Of a DNA stretch of 64,000 nucleotides, positions 25,074-33,139 are shown in pieces (position 1 is the first letter of the stretch; every line of letters begins with the position of its first letter). This DNA comes from Bacillota bacterium. GTDB lineage: Bacteria > Bacillota > Clostridia > Christensenellales > SZUA-584. The position numbers were made by a program, and so were the translations under genes. The notes under the pieces are model-generated. The model was not told where the DNA came from, did not search any database, and was given only the letters and a program-made list of their open reading frames with translations. The stretch covers positions 62,001 through 126,000 of the forward strand of contig JAEWTL010000062.1 of assembly GCA_023459495.1 (NCBI GenBank), written 5' to 3'.

Positions 25074-26414
25074 TCAGCCCGGAACTTCTCTATTGCTCTC
25101 CGCCAGCTTTTCGCTACCGCTTGTATTATAGAATAAAATCGGTATTATGCCAAGCACTGCCGCTGCCGATGGGATGATCGTCATAAACGCATGGATCCAG
25201 TTCAGCGTATACACCGACTGCTGGGCATTCTCCACATAACCTGCAATAGAGAGCGCAAGGCCGCCGATGAAACCGCCCAGCGCGCCTGCCATTTTGACCA
25301 TAAAGGTCTGGGTGGAAAAGATTACGCCTTCATTTCGTATGCCCGTCTTTTGTTCGGCAAAGTCGATGGTATCCGTCAGCATGGCCAGCGCCACCACATC
25401 GAATACGCCGAAGAAATAGTTGCACGGCGCCCATATGCCCACCAGCAACGGGATGTTGGAATATCCGACGAAAAACATCGCGACGCCTTTCAGCGCGGTA
25501 ACGATGAACGAAAGGATGATGACCTTCTTGTTGCCCAGCTTTCGAGTGAGCAGGGACGCGGTGCCCGCGCCGATCAGGATCGGGATAATCATAATCACGG
25601 TCAGCAGCGGCACAAGCGTCTCATCCCCGAAGTTGTATTTCACGTAATGAATCTGCAGCGCCTGTCCGATCATCTCGATGGTAGTAAAGACCAGCATGCT
25701 GCTCAGCAGCAGGAGAAGCGGCTTGTTGCGCACGATGGACCGCAGGCTCTGTTTCACCGTCGGTTTATTTTCATCGGGTATGGTGCGCTCCTTGACCGAG
25801 AAGAACATCAGCAGCGCGGACAGCCCGACAGCGACCGCGACAACCAGGGAGGTCATCCTGTAGCCGACGGCCTGATCGCCCTTGCCAAACGCGCTGACCA
25901 GCGGAATGACCGCAACGTTGATGCCAATCGTACCCAGCATGCCCAGCACCTTGGCGACCGATATGATGTTAACCCGCTCCTGCTTGACTCCGGTCATCAC
26001 GGACACGACAGACCATTTGGGAATGTCCAGCACCGTATACGACATAGACCAGCCGATATAGGCACAAAATATGTATATGATCTTTCCGGTATCGGACAGG
26101 TTCGGAGAAGCAAACAACATAAAGGTGAAAACGGGGATCAGGAAGGCGGAAATCAATATATAAGGCCTGAATTTGCCCCACCGCGTTCTTGTCTTGTCCG
26201 CAATCACGCCCATGATCGGATCGTTGACCGCATCCCATATCCTTGTGACAAGCAAGAGCACGCCGATGATCACCGGGCTGATCCTGAACACATCGGTGAG
26301 GAATATCAGTATGTAACCGCTGATCATCCCATAGGTCAGGTTGGTGCCGAGCATCCCGAAGCCGTAGAAAATCTTCTCTCTAAACGGAACAACGAAACCA
26401 TTCTTCTTGTTCAT
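25074..26414 (-). CDS. GPH-type (MelB-like) sugar:cation symporter
   Basis: 446 residues with about twelve hydrophobic segments spread over the protein. GPH family landmarks include YGFGMLGTNL near 17, DAVNDPIMGVIADKTRTRWG (residues about 61-80, quoted in full length only to that point) with GKFRPYI after it, and the mid-protein loop VKERTIPDE. Such transporters move glycosides, pentosides or hexuronides with Na+ or H+. Placement between a sulfatase and its maturase suggests import of a sulfated sugar or glycoside. GGGGAAGG precedes the ATG. Inner-membrane protein. Confidence 0.88.
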   Translation of the reverse strand: MNKKNGFVVPFREKIFYGFGMLGTNLTYGMISGYILIFLTDVFRISPVIIGVLLLVTRIWDAVNDPIMGVIADKTRTRWGKFRPYILISAFLIPVFTFMLFASPNLSDTGKIIYIFCAYIGWSMSYTVLDIPKWSVVSVMTGVKQERVNIISVAKVLGMLGTIGINVAVIPLVSAFGKGDQAVGYRMTSLVVAVAVGLSALLMFFSVKERTIPDENKPTVKQSLRSIVRNKPLLLLLSSMLVFTTIEMIGQALQIHYVKYNFGDETLVPLLTVIMIIPILIGAGTASLLTRKLGNKKVIILSFIVTALKGVAMFFVGYSNIPLLVGIWAPCNYFFGVFDVVALAMLTDTIDFAEQKTGIRNEGVIFSTQTFMVKMAGALGGFIGGLALSIAGYVENAQQSVYTLNWIHAFMTIIPSAAAVLGIIPILFYNTSGSEKLAESNREVPG

Positions 26415-26461
26415 AGCCTTCCCCTTCTGATTCTTGATTTGATGGATAATGCCTTTGGCCG

Positions 26462-28087
26462 CTATTCGTGCTTATGCTTTTGCTTCCGCCTTGCCTCCAT
26501 GTCCTGCCCGATCTTCAAAAGGTCTGCCACCGTATAGCCGCAGGTCAGCAGTATTTTCGCAAACATGTATACCCCCCACGGCATTGAGCCCTTCACCATC
26601 GCCAGTATATATTCCTTCGGATACCGCTCGTCCGCTTCAAAGGGTACTGCATCCGCGGTCTCCTGCAGCCACGTCAGCATCCGCTCCTTCAGATCCAGTA
26701 TGACGCCTGTGTATGCAGGGTCGTCGATCAGGTTGCGCAGGTTCTCCTTGTCCGTTTTCAGATCGTACAGCTCATCCTTCTCGTACAGGCGCTTCACGTA
26801 TTTAAAATCCTTGTTTCGGATCATCGTAGCCTTGGTATGCTCCGGCCCCTGGCTGGTCTGAAGGGATATGCGCGGGTAGTATTCGTTTACCTCTTCAATG
26901 AGAGAAGGATAGTGGGACGACTCGTTGCACTGCAGCTCCTGTTTGAGCCTGCCGCCCTCGCAGAAGACCGCGTCCCGGTGTTCCGGTGCCACGCCCGAGA
27001 GAACAGCCCGGAGCGATTTGCCAAAGTGGGTATGCGTGGGCTTCATGCCCGTGATGTCTTCCACCGTTGCGTAGAAGTCGACCAGCTCCACCAGCGCGTC
27101 GCTGATGCCCGGCTTCACTGCCATGCTCTTGGGCGGCTTGATGATGAATGGTACGTTCGTGAGGCAGTCCTCGAAGGTATTCTGATTTTTCTCGCTGATG
27201 CCGTAATCGCCGGTGAAGTCGCCGTGGTCGCTTAACACAAAGATCGCGGAATCGTCGTACATGCCCTCTTCCTTCAGCGCGGCGATCACCTGCCCCAGTT
27301 GATCATCGACGCGGGCGCACATCGCGAGGTAGACCCGCCGCAGCTCCGTCCACCGGTCCTCGTCCCAGCCCTGCAGGCCCTGCCGCTCGATCAACCCTCT
27401 GATCATGCTGGGCTTGAGGCTTAAGTCTCCGGGCGTTTTAATTCGGGCGGGCATCTTTGCCGGATCGATCATGTCATAATATTTTTTGACTGTCTGATAT
27501 GGCGTATGGGGATACATCACCGGCAGGAACAAGCACAGCGGTTTATCCTTGGGCCTGTGTCTGATGCAGTCAATTGCGCCCTGCACCCAGGCCGCATCCA
27601 TATCGTACACGTCCTCGCCGTTTTCCGTTTCGATGATTCCCCGGTACTGCGAATAGAAGTTTTCTGATCCCAGTTCCCCCCTTGGCTGGCGCCCTTCCGG
27701 CATCCTGACGCTTTTCGGGTTACATACCTTGGAAGCGTAGGTCTTAAAAGGCCTGTTTCCGGCCGCGGGAATCAGGTCATTCCGGCCGTTTATCCACACG
27801 TAATACCCCTCATCCTTCAGGTCGCGTAAAAGTACCGGTTCCTCTTTGTGCATCATATACGATATAGTCCGGTGCCCGTGGACATGAGGATACCAGCCAC
27901 TCATAAAGCTGCAACGGCTGGGCGTGCAGACCGGGTTCTGGCAATACGCGTTGCGAAACGATACCCCGTCCTGCGTCAGCGCGTCCATGTTGGGCGTGTG
28001 TGACGCCATGTTGCCCAGGTGATGCAGCGCATCCGCTCTCATTTCGTCGGGATTGAAAATAATGATGTGCGGGCGATGATCTTTCAT
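26462..28087 (-). CDS. Cys-type sulfatase
   Basis: 541-residue arylsulfatase-superfamily enzyme. The N-terminal metal site has FNPDEMRADAL near 10, the maturation motif is CTPSRCSFMSGW (C-x-P-S-R near residue 54, whose Cys becomes formylglycine), and a second metal site is LSDHGDFTGDYG near 290. No signal peptide is visible, so it should act in the cytoplasm on imported substrate; this fits the co-transcribed GPH transporter. The start at 28087 follows GGGGG; an open frame up to 28132 lacks a ribosome binding site. First gene of the operon sulfatase-transporter-tetR-maturase. The exact sulfated substrate is not determined. Confidence 0.92.
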   Translation of the reverse strand: MKDHRPHIIIFNPDEMRADALHHLGNMASHTPNMDALTQDGVSFRNAYCQNPVCTPSRCSFMSGWYPHVHGHRTISYMMHKEEPVLLRDLKDEGYYVWINGRNDLIPAAGNRPFKTYASKVCNPKSVRMPEGRQPRGELGSENFYSQYRGIIETENGEDVYDMDAAWVQGAIDCIRHRPKDKPLCLFLPVMYPHTPYQTVKKYYDMIDPAKMPARIKTPGDLSLKPSMIRGLIERQGLQGWDEDRWTELRRVYLAMCARVDDQLGQVIAALKEEGMYDDSAIFVLSDHGDFTGDYGISEKNQNTFEDCLTNVPFIIKPPKSMAVKPGISDALVELVDFYATVEDITGMKPTHTHFGKSLRAVLSGVAPEHRDAVFCEGGRLKQELQCNESSHYPSLIEEVNEYYPRISLQTSQGPEHTKATMIRNKDFKYVKRLYEKDELYDLKTDKENLRNLIDDPAYTGVILDLKERMLTWLQETADAVPFEADERYPKEYILAMVKGSMPWGVYMFAKILLTCGYTVADLLKIGQDMEARRKQKHKHE

Positions 28088-28133
28088 AAACACCCCCAGA
28101 AATATATTGAACAGAATTACGGGATTAACCATT

Positions 28134-28162
28134 ACTATAGGTTACATTTCAGTTTATGTCAA
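28134..28162 (-). promoter_or_regulatory. Promoter of the sulfatase operon
   Basis: On the minus strand TTGACA (28157-28162) and TATAGT (28134-28139) are 17 bases apart, 47 bases upstream of the start codon. Confidence 0.8.
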
Positions 28163-28174
28163 TAACTATGACAT
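28156..28174 (-). promoter_or_regulatory. Inverted-repeat operator over the -35 of the sulfatase promoter
   Basis: ATGTCA (28156-28161) and TGACAT (28169-28174) form a perfect inverted repeat with a 7-base spacer. It covers the -35 box, the place a TetR repressor would sit. Confidence 0.6.
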
Positions 28175-28333
28175 TTTTTATATAGATAGACATTAAATCC
28201 GGAATACTAAAAAGCGCTCCATGCTTTCTTTAAAAACATCAAAGCGCTCAAAATTATTTTGTTATAAAATTGGGCTGACTCTTCCTGCAAATGTGCACAG
28301 CAAGTCAATGAAACAGCGGCTCGCCCTACACTT

Positions 28334-28768
28334 TCAGCCTGCCATCGAGGTCATCTTGCCCAGCAGATAGAAAAGCAGTTCCCGCTCCTCGTGCGTATCA
28401 ATCTTTGAGAGGATGCGCTCCAACCCGGCCCGCTCACTGTCCGCATACGCCCGGTAGAATTCTCTGCCTTTTTCCGTCAGCGTAACGCCAAACGCGCGCT
28501 GATCGCGCGGACTGGCTGCCCTCAGCACGATCTCCCTATGCTCCAGCCGGTTGAGCGAGCTGGTCAGCGTACTGTTGGGGATGCCGAGTTCGCGGGCGAT
28601 TTCGCCGACAAGAAGACCCGGGTGTGCGGCTGCGAGACCGACGACAGCGATATCGATCGCCGGCATTCCGCCCCCATCCTTCATATCCACCCCGGAATTT
28701 TGGCCTTCCAGCAGGCGTAACAGCTCACCCAGCCTGCTAATCTCGTCCTCGTTCACTGCGCCTTTCAT
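28334..28768 (-). CDS. MarR family transcriptional regulator
   Basis: 144 residues. A central winged helix has LLVGEIARELGIPNSTLTSS (about 53-72) then LNRLEHREIVLRAAS and the wing DQRAFGVTLTEKG; flanking helices would form the dimer. GGAGGG precedes the ATG. It is divergent from the PEBP lipoprotein gene with 170 bases between, so that gene may be a target. Ligand unknown. Confidence 0.87.
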   Translation of the reverse strand: MKGAVNEDEISRLGELLRLLEGQNSGVDMKDGGGMPAIDIAVVGLAAAHPGLLVGEIARELGIPNSTLTSSLNRLEHREIVLRAASPRDQRAFGVTLTEKGREFYRAYADSERAGLERILSKIDTHEERELLFYLLGKMTSMAG

Positions 28769-28941
28769 AGCATCCCTCCATCCACATATTACGTCTTTCG
28801 GAATATAAATGCAATCCCCAGTGATTCAGAAATCCGGGCAGGGTTAAGACGGTCTATCCTGCGTGTTTTACGGGTATCCGGTTGATTGTCCGGCAGCTTT
28901 TCCTTATAATAGGAGGACCGAATCCATCAGGGAGGTTCTTT

Positions 28942-29517
28942 ATGAAACGTATGGGGCTCTTATTTACCGCTTTGATATTTATACTGGCTGCGGGCTGTTC
29001 TGCACAGGAGGCAGACCCTTCCGTCAGCGTTGCGCAGACAGACAGCGCGATGACCGTCATCAGCAGCGGCATCACGAACGGCGTCATCGATCCGGCCTAT
29101 GGCAAAAACGGAGAAGTGCAGGAAAACGGCTTTCCCGCGCTTTCCCTGCCGCTTGAAATTACCGGTGCGCCGGAAGGTACGGTCTGCTTTGCGGTATATA
29201 TGGATGACCCGGACGCCAAACCGCTCTGTGGCTACCGCTGGGTGCATTGGATGGCAGCGGGAATTGAAACCGGCAGCCTCCTAGAGGATTTCAGCCGTAC
29301 GGCGGGCAATTCCGTGGTGCAGGGCAAAAATGACAACGGTACAGTCGGCTACGCTGGGCCGCAGCCGCCGGACAAGGATCACACATACGTAATCACCGTA
29401 TACGCGCTGGACGCTGTACCCGATCTGGCGCAGGGTTTCTCGAAGAAGGAGTTTTTCGTCGCAATCGACGGGCATGTGCTTGCCGCCGCAACGCTCGAGG
29501 GTATTTATAGAAAATAA
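28942..29517 (+). CDS. PEBP family (YbhB/YbcL-like) lipoprotein
   Basis: 191 residues. A signal peptide ends in a lipobox LAAGC near 18-22, so the protein should be lipid-anchored outside the membrane. The rest is a phosphatidylethanolamine-binding-protein fold: PALSLPLEITGAPEGT near 68, a DDP motif in YMDDPDAKPL near 93, HWMAAGI near 110 and GYAGPQPPDKDHTYVITVYALD-like strand (core PPDKDHTYVI near 152). Bacterial PEBP proteins are of unknown physiological role. Start 42 codes follow GGAGG by 6-7 bases. Monocistronic with its own terminator. Confidence 0.88.
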   Translation: MKRMGLLFTALIFILAAGCSAQEADPSVSVAQTDSAMTVISSGITNGVIDPAYGKNGEVQENGFPALSLPLEITGAPEGTVCFAVYMDDPDAKPLCGYRWVHWMAAGIETGSLLEDFSRTAGNSVVQGKNDNGTVGYAGPQPPDKDHTYVITVYALDAVPDLAQGFSKKEFFVAIDGHVLAAATLEGIYRK

Positions 29518-29544
29518 TTTACCTTAATAATGCTTTACTTCAAT

Positions 29545-29593
29545 ATACTCGATAGTCAGATAAGATTTGATTTTCGAGTATTTATTTTTTTTT
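29545..29593 (+). terminator. Terminator of the PEBP gene
   Basis: ATACTCGA (29545-29552) pairs with TCGAGTAT (29574-29581), followed by a long T-rich tract. Confidence 0.8.
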
Positions 29594-29608
29594 ATTCGAG
29601 AAAATAGC

Positions 29609-30415
29609 ATGGGAGGAAAGAAAGCTTTGGAACAGGTTACACAGCAGCCTGCTGCACGCAGACGCAGGGCATACGTATCAATTTGGGGTACGACACAGCT
29701 GCACCTTCGAAGCCCTTTTATCATTGCTCTTTGGTCAGCGATATTCCCCGGTATGGGGCATATGCTGCTTTCCAAATACATACGCGGCTTTATACTCTTC
29801 ATGTGGGAAATCGCCGTGAACCTGATGTCGCACATGAACCTTTCCATATTCTACACGTTCACGTCTCAGTTCGATTTGGCAAAGCAGGTGCTGGATATAA
29901 GGTGGCTGATGCTTTACATACCCATGTACCTTTTTGCGATTTGGGACAGTTACCGCACTGCCGTTGACCTGAACAACCAATTTCTACTCGCTGCCCGCGA
30001 AGATGCGGAAGTGAAGCCCTTCATTCTCCATTCACTTGGTATCAACTACCTCGACAAGAGTTCACCGGGAACAGCCCTCGTTTGGTCGATATTCACACCG
30101 GGCGTAGGCCAGCTGATTACCCACCGTATCGTTGTGGCGTTCTTCCTCATCGGCTGGTGGATCGTAGTTGTATATTTATCCAAGCTGTTACCCGCCATTC
30201 ATTATACGCTTTTAGGAAATTTCCAACGTGCTAAGGACGTTTTAGACTTACACTGGGTGCTCAATATTCCATCGGTTTATTTTTTCGGAATATATGATGC
30301 CTACGTCAGCACCGTGGAAAGCAACAACCTTTTTGAGTGGGAACAAAACAAATTTTTAAAGCGGCAATACCAGAGCGCATCATTCCATATGCCGTTCAAA
30401 AAGGGGGCAGGTTGA
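29609..30415 (+). CDS. Membrane protein with internal duplication, function unknown
   Basis: Up to 268 residues. Two homologous halves are visible: IIALWSAIFPGMGHMLLSKY (about 38-57) with DIRWLMLYIPMYLFAIWDSY later, and TALVWSIFTPGVGQLITHRI (about 150) with DLHWVLNIPSVYFFGIYDAY. Each half has two hydrophobic segments separated by FDLAKQVLD / FQRAKDVLD. I do not recognise a named family; the G-M-G-H / G-V-G-Q signature recalls TM2-like small membrane domains. The start is uncertain: ATG 29609 lacks a ribosome site, whereas TTG 29627 has GGGAGG ten bases upstream. Coupled to the next gene (3-base gap). Confidence 0.7.
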   Translation: MGGKKALEQVTQQPAARRRRAYVSIWGTTQLHLRSPFIIALWSAIFPGMGHMLLSKYIRGFILFMWEIAVNLMSHMNLSIFYTFTSQFDLAKQVLDIRWLMLYIPMYLFAIWDSYRTAVDLNNQFLLAAREDAEVKPFILHSLGINYLDKSSPGTALVWSIFTPGVGQLITHRIVVAFFLIGWWIVVVYLSKLLPAIHYTLLGNFQRAKDVLDLHWVLNIPSVYFFGIYDAYVSTVESNNLFEWEQNKFLKRQYQSASFHMPFKKGAG

Positions 30416-30418
30416 AAT

Positions 30419-30883
30419 ATGTACATCGTATCCGCATTTGAACACACACTCAAGATAGAGACCGCGATCACGGCTCTTGAAATGAAGGGGATAGCCAAAG
30501 AGGATATACTCGCGGTGCCTCTCGATAAGCAGCTTGAGAACCCTGTACTGCTTGACCGGCTGCATTCCTCAGACAGCCGGAGCACGCTCGATGTACCGAT
30601 GATACTGGCCACTCTGTTTGCGCTTTTCGGGCTCATTTATGGCTTCTTGCTTGAATGGGGGCCGATACTCTGGGCGTTGATCGGTACGGGAGGCGGTTAT
30701 TTTCTGGGGTTTGGCATCAAACTGCTTACCTTAAAGAGAAACAGCAAGAAACGTAAGGGAAAGCTGCCCGAGGTTGTACTGATCATATCCTGCCCGGAAA
30801 ACAGGCTGCAAATGGTGCAGGACACCCTTTGGGCATACTCTGCGCTCGGAGTAGGTAAGCTGGACTTGGACAACGAGAGTTGA
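30419..30883 (+). CDS. Conserved membrane protein, function unknown
   Basis: 154 residues. An N-terminal soluble part (MYIVSAFEHTLKIETAITAL, then GIAKEDILAVPLD) looks like a small alpha/beta fold of the kind seen in general-stress-type proteins; two hydrophobic segments at about 61-78 and 80-100 follow, then a basic loop (LKRNSKKRKGK) and a second soluble strand-helix (VVLIISCPENRLQMVQDTL). It starts three bases after the duplicated membrane protein, so the two probably work together. They point toward the germination cluster, but no role can be assigned. Confidence 0.7.
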   Translation: MYIVSAFEHTLKIETAITALEMKGIAKEDILAVPLDKQLENPVLLDRLHSSDSRSTLDVPMILATLFALFGLIYGFLLEWGPILWALIGTGGGYFLGFGIKLLTLKRNSKKRKGKLPEVVLIISCPENRLQMVQDTLWAYSALGVGKLDLDNES

Positions 30884-30912
30884 AGCACATTTATAAACAG
30901 CCCTTATTTAGC

Positions 30913-31497
30913 TTAATGGCTTCTCGGTCTAAATTTCACTCCTTTGTTTGGAGCTTCTGAGGTAAAACGCCGCGTATACAGCCAGTATCCCGCCATATAA
31001 ATGGCAAAATAGATCGGCAACGAGTAATGATGTTCCCAGCCGGAGGGCTCATAAAACCCCAGCCACATGAAAATTGGTTCCACCACATATGCCGCGATTA
31101 AACCAAACGCCGCACCCTTGAACCATGGATTAATCTTCGGGAAGAACTGATAAAACAGCATGGCGGTTACCGGCATAATCGTCCAGTCCCAAGGCAGATA
31201 CTCGGTTGTAAACGGGAGCAGCCAGGTATTGTAATTCCAGCCTCCCTGAGACACGCCGATGATATCCAGTATTGTAGCGACAAACGCTGTGAACAAGCCA
31301 GCATAAAGCAGCCGGTGCGTATTCTTTTTATCCCGTACAATCAGCCATAGTATCCATGGCAGCACCGCCAGCGCCACGTCGATCCACCAATGCCATGTAA
31401 ACACCATCTTCTCCGCCCATATGCGTTCGATCTCGTCATGGATTGAGTTATACTGATCGATTACACGGTCGACTTCATCAAGAAGATCCTGATCCAT
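30913..31497 (-). CDS. CBO0543 family membrane protein
   Basis: 194 residues with four to five hydrophobic segments. The family motif TWHWWIDVALAVLPWILW lies near 34-51, followed by YLPWDWTIMPVTAMLFYQ near 100 and FKGAAFGLIAAYVVEP near 126. The CBO0543 family is known only from spore-forming Firmicutes and has no proven role. It is the second of two paralogues (see 31503-32093) downstream of the gerA gene on the same strand, which suggests a membrane role in sporulation or germination. Confidence 0.8.
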   Translation of the reverse strand: MDQDLLDEVDRVIDQYNSIHDEIERIWAEKMVFTWHWWIDVALAVLPWILWLIVRDKKNTHRLLYAGLFTAFVATILDIIGVSQGGWNYNTWLLPFTTEYLPWDWTIMPVTAMLFYQFFPKINPWFKGAAFGLIAAYVVEPIFMWLGFYEPSGWEHHYSLPIYFAIYMAGYWLYTRRFTSEAPNKGVKFRPRSH

Positions 31498-31502
31498 ACA
31501 GC

Positions 31503-32093
31503 TCAGCTCCTGCTCTGCCGCGCGTATGGGGCCGCGGGCTTAGATCCGTATCCAAGGTTGAACGCCACATAACCAAGCATGAAAACTGCGATATAGATAG
31601 GAAACGAGTACCAGTACTCCCATGTAATGCGCTTATATATTCCGATCCATTCGAACAGCGGTTCGGAAACAAAAGCTCCGAACATACCAAAAATAGCAGC
31701 TTTGATCCATGGGTTCCAGTTCGGTTTATACTGGTAGAACAGCATCACCGTCACAGGCATCACAGCCAGATCCCAGGGCAGATACTCAGGCATCAGCGGT
31801 ACCACCCACGTGTAATATGTCCACCACCCTTGTGTCATACCGATCATATCCAGATACGTCGCAAGCAGCGCAGTCACCAGCCCGGCGAATAGCAGTCTCC
31901 GCTGCAGGTTTCGTTGTCTTACAATGAACCAGAGTATCCATGGCAGCACTGTGAGTGCCACGTCCAGCCACCAATGCCATGTGAACAAAACCTGTGTCAG
32001 CCACACTTCCCGTATCCGGTCATGCAGATCCACAAAATTATCAGTGATTTGATCAATCGCGTCAATTGAGGATGAGTCCATTACAAACTTCAC
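31503..32093 (-). CDS. CBO0543 family membrane protein, paralogue
   Basis: 196 residues, same layout as its neighbour: an acidic N-terminal helix, TWHWWLDVALTVLPWILW near 40, EYLPWDLAVMPVTVMLFYQ-like strand (core LPWDLAVMPV near 107) and IKAAIFGMFGAFVSEP near 133. The two proteins are tandem duplicates, five bases apart. The start overlaps the stop of the upstream membrane-protein gene by four bases, so all three are one transcriptional unit. Confidence 0.8.
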   Translation of the reverse strand: MKFVMDSSSIDAIDQITDNFVDLHDRIREVWLTQVLFTWHWWLDVALTVLPWILWFIVRQRNLQRRLLFAGLVTALLATYLDMIGMTQGWWTYYTWVVPLMPEYLPWDLAVMPVTVMLFYQYKPNWNPWIKAAIFGMFGAFVSEPLFEWIGIYKRITWEYWYSFPIYIAVFMLGYVAFNLGYGSKPAAPYARQSRS

Positions 32094-33010
32094 CTCTTCC
32101 CATGTCTGACATTAGTGTGTGCCAAAAACGGGCTGGCTACACCATTCCAAGGCGACTGATATTGTTTGCTTTTACCCTGCAGATACCTATCCATGATTAC
32201 GGTCCAGCCGAAGAACAGTATTAAGTCGAAAAGCATAATAAATATTCCCCAACCCGGTCTGACAATTATAACACCGGATTGCAGAAGCCCCCACTGGCAG
32301 ACCAGCAGCAGCAAAAAGACGAATGCCTTTTGCCACCATGGCGATTTCCACTTATACAGCGCAATCATGATAATAATTAAAACGTATCCGTAGATGAGAA
32401 CAACTACAGTGTGGTTTTTTGACAAGTCGGAATAGAACGATGCCTGGAATACCCTCAGGTCAAGCAGCTTTAGTGCTGTGCCGACTATATTGGTGGTTAC
32501 AGCAAATACGCTTAAAAACAGCGTAGCGTAATACAACCATTTAGCAAAGCCACCGACCATGCGTTTATACCACCATTTTACGATCAAGCCGTAAAGAAAA
32601 AAGCCGCCCAGTGTAAACACAGACTGATACCAGAAGTGTTCATAAACGCCAAGATGTACATACAATACATCAATCATAAAATATGCTGCAGAAAATCCGG
32701 CCAGCCACCAGTTTGAAAGGCCGAGCACGCAAATCAGCACAGCACTAGAAGAAACGGAAACCTGAGAGAATATATTACCCAGCACCGCATCAAAAAAAGG
32801 GTCCTCCGGTCGCATCATCGGATGATACGTATAAGCATTAAAAAGAAGAACAAGACACGCTTCAAGCATATACGTAAAGCCCAGCACGCCAAACCAAAAT
32901 GCAAATAATTTCTTACGCACCTTGCTGCGGATAAACATTATTATAATCGAAACAGCACTGGTTGCGCCCAGCGCGATATACCAGACTGTATTGGTCCAAA
33001 ATTCACTCAT
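32090..33010 (-). CDS. Polytopic membrane protein, CBO0543-associated
   Basis: 306 residues from ATG 33010, with about eight hydrophobic segments. It begins SEFWTNTVWYIALGATSAVS and has aromatic-rich loops (NWWLAGFSAAYF, EHFWYQSV, WKSPWWQKA) typical of the CBO0543-linked proteins; I recognise no other domain. An open frame extends to 33043 without a ribosome binding site, so the start is uncertain. It is coupled to the CBO0543 gene downstream and 129 bases after gerA. Confidence 0.65.
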   Translation of the reverse strand: MSEFWTNTVWYIALGATSAVSIIIMFIRSKVRKKLFAFWFGVLGFTYMLEACLVLLFNAYTYHPMMRPEDPFFDAVLGNIFSQVSVSSSAVLICVLGLSNWWLAGFSAAYFMIDVLYVHLGVYEHFWYQSVFTLGGFFLYGLIVKWWYKRMVGGFAKWLYYATLFLSVFAVTTNIVGTALKLLDLRVFQASFYSDLSKNHTVVVLIYGYVLIIIMIALYKWKSPWWQKAFVFLLLLVCQWGLLQSGVIIVRPGWGIFIMLFDLILFFGWTVIMDRYLQGKSKQYQSPWNGVASPFLAHTNVRHGKR

Positions 33011-33139
33011 GCTTATATTATGTCTACTAATGTGGTTGACCAATCGAATTTTTAAAAATCTTTCAAAATTAATTTTAGATTAAAGCAGCAATAGCCTAAG
33101 CCCATGAAGAGTAAGTGGTGTAACCCTGCTTATACCCAC

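Noticed and set aside
25191..26537. 448-codon open frame on the plus strand
   Set aside because: Fully antisense to the GPH transporter; composition rich in His, Gln, Arg and Asp as expected from a codon-bias shadow, no ribosome site.
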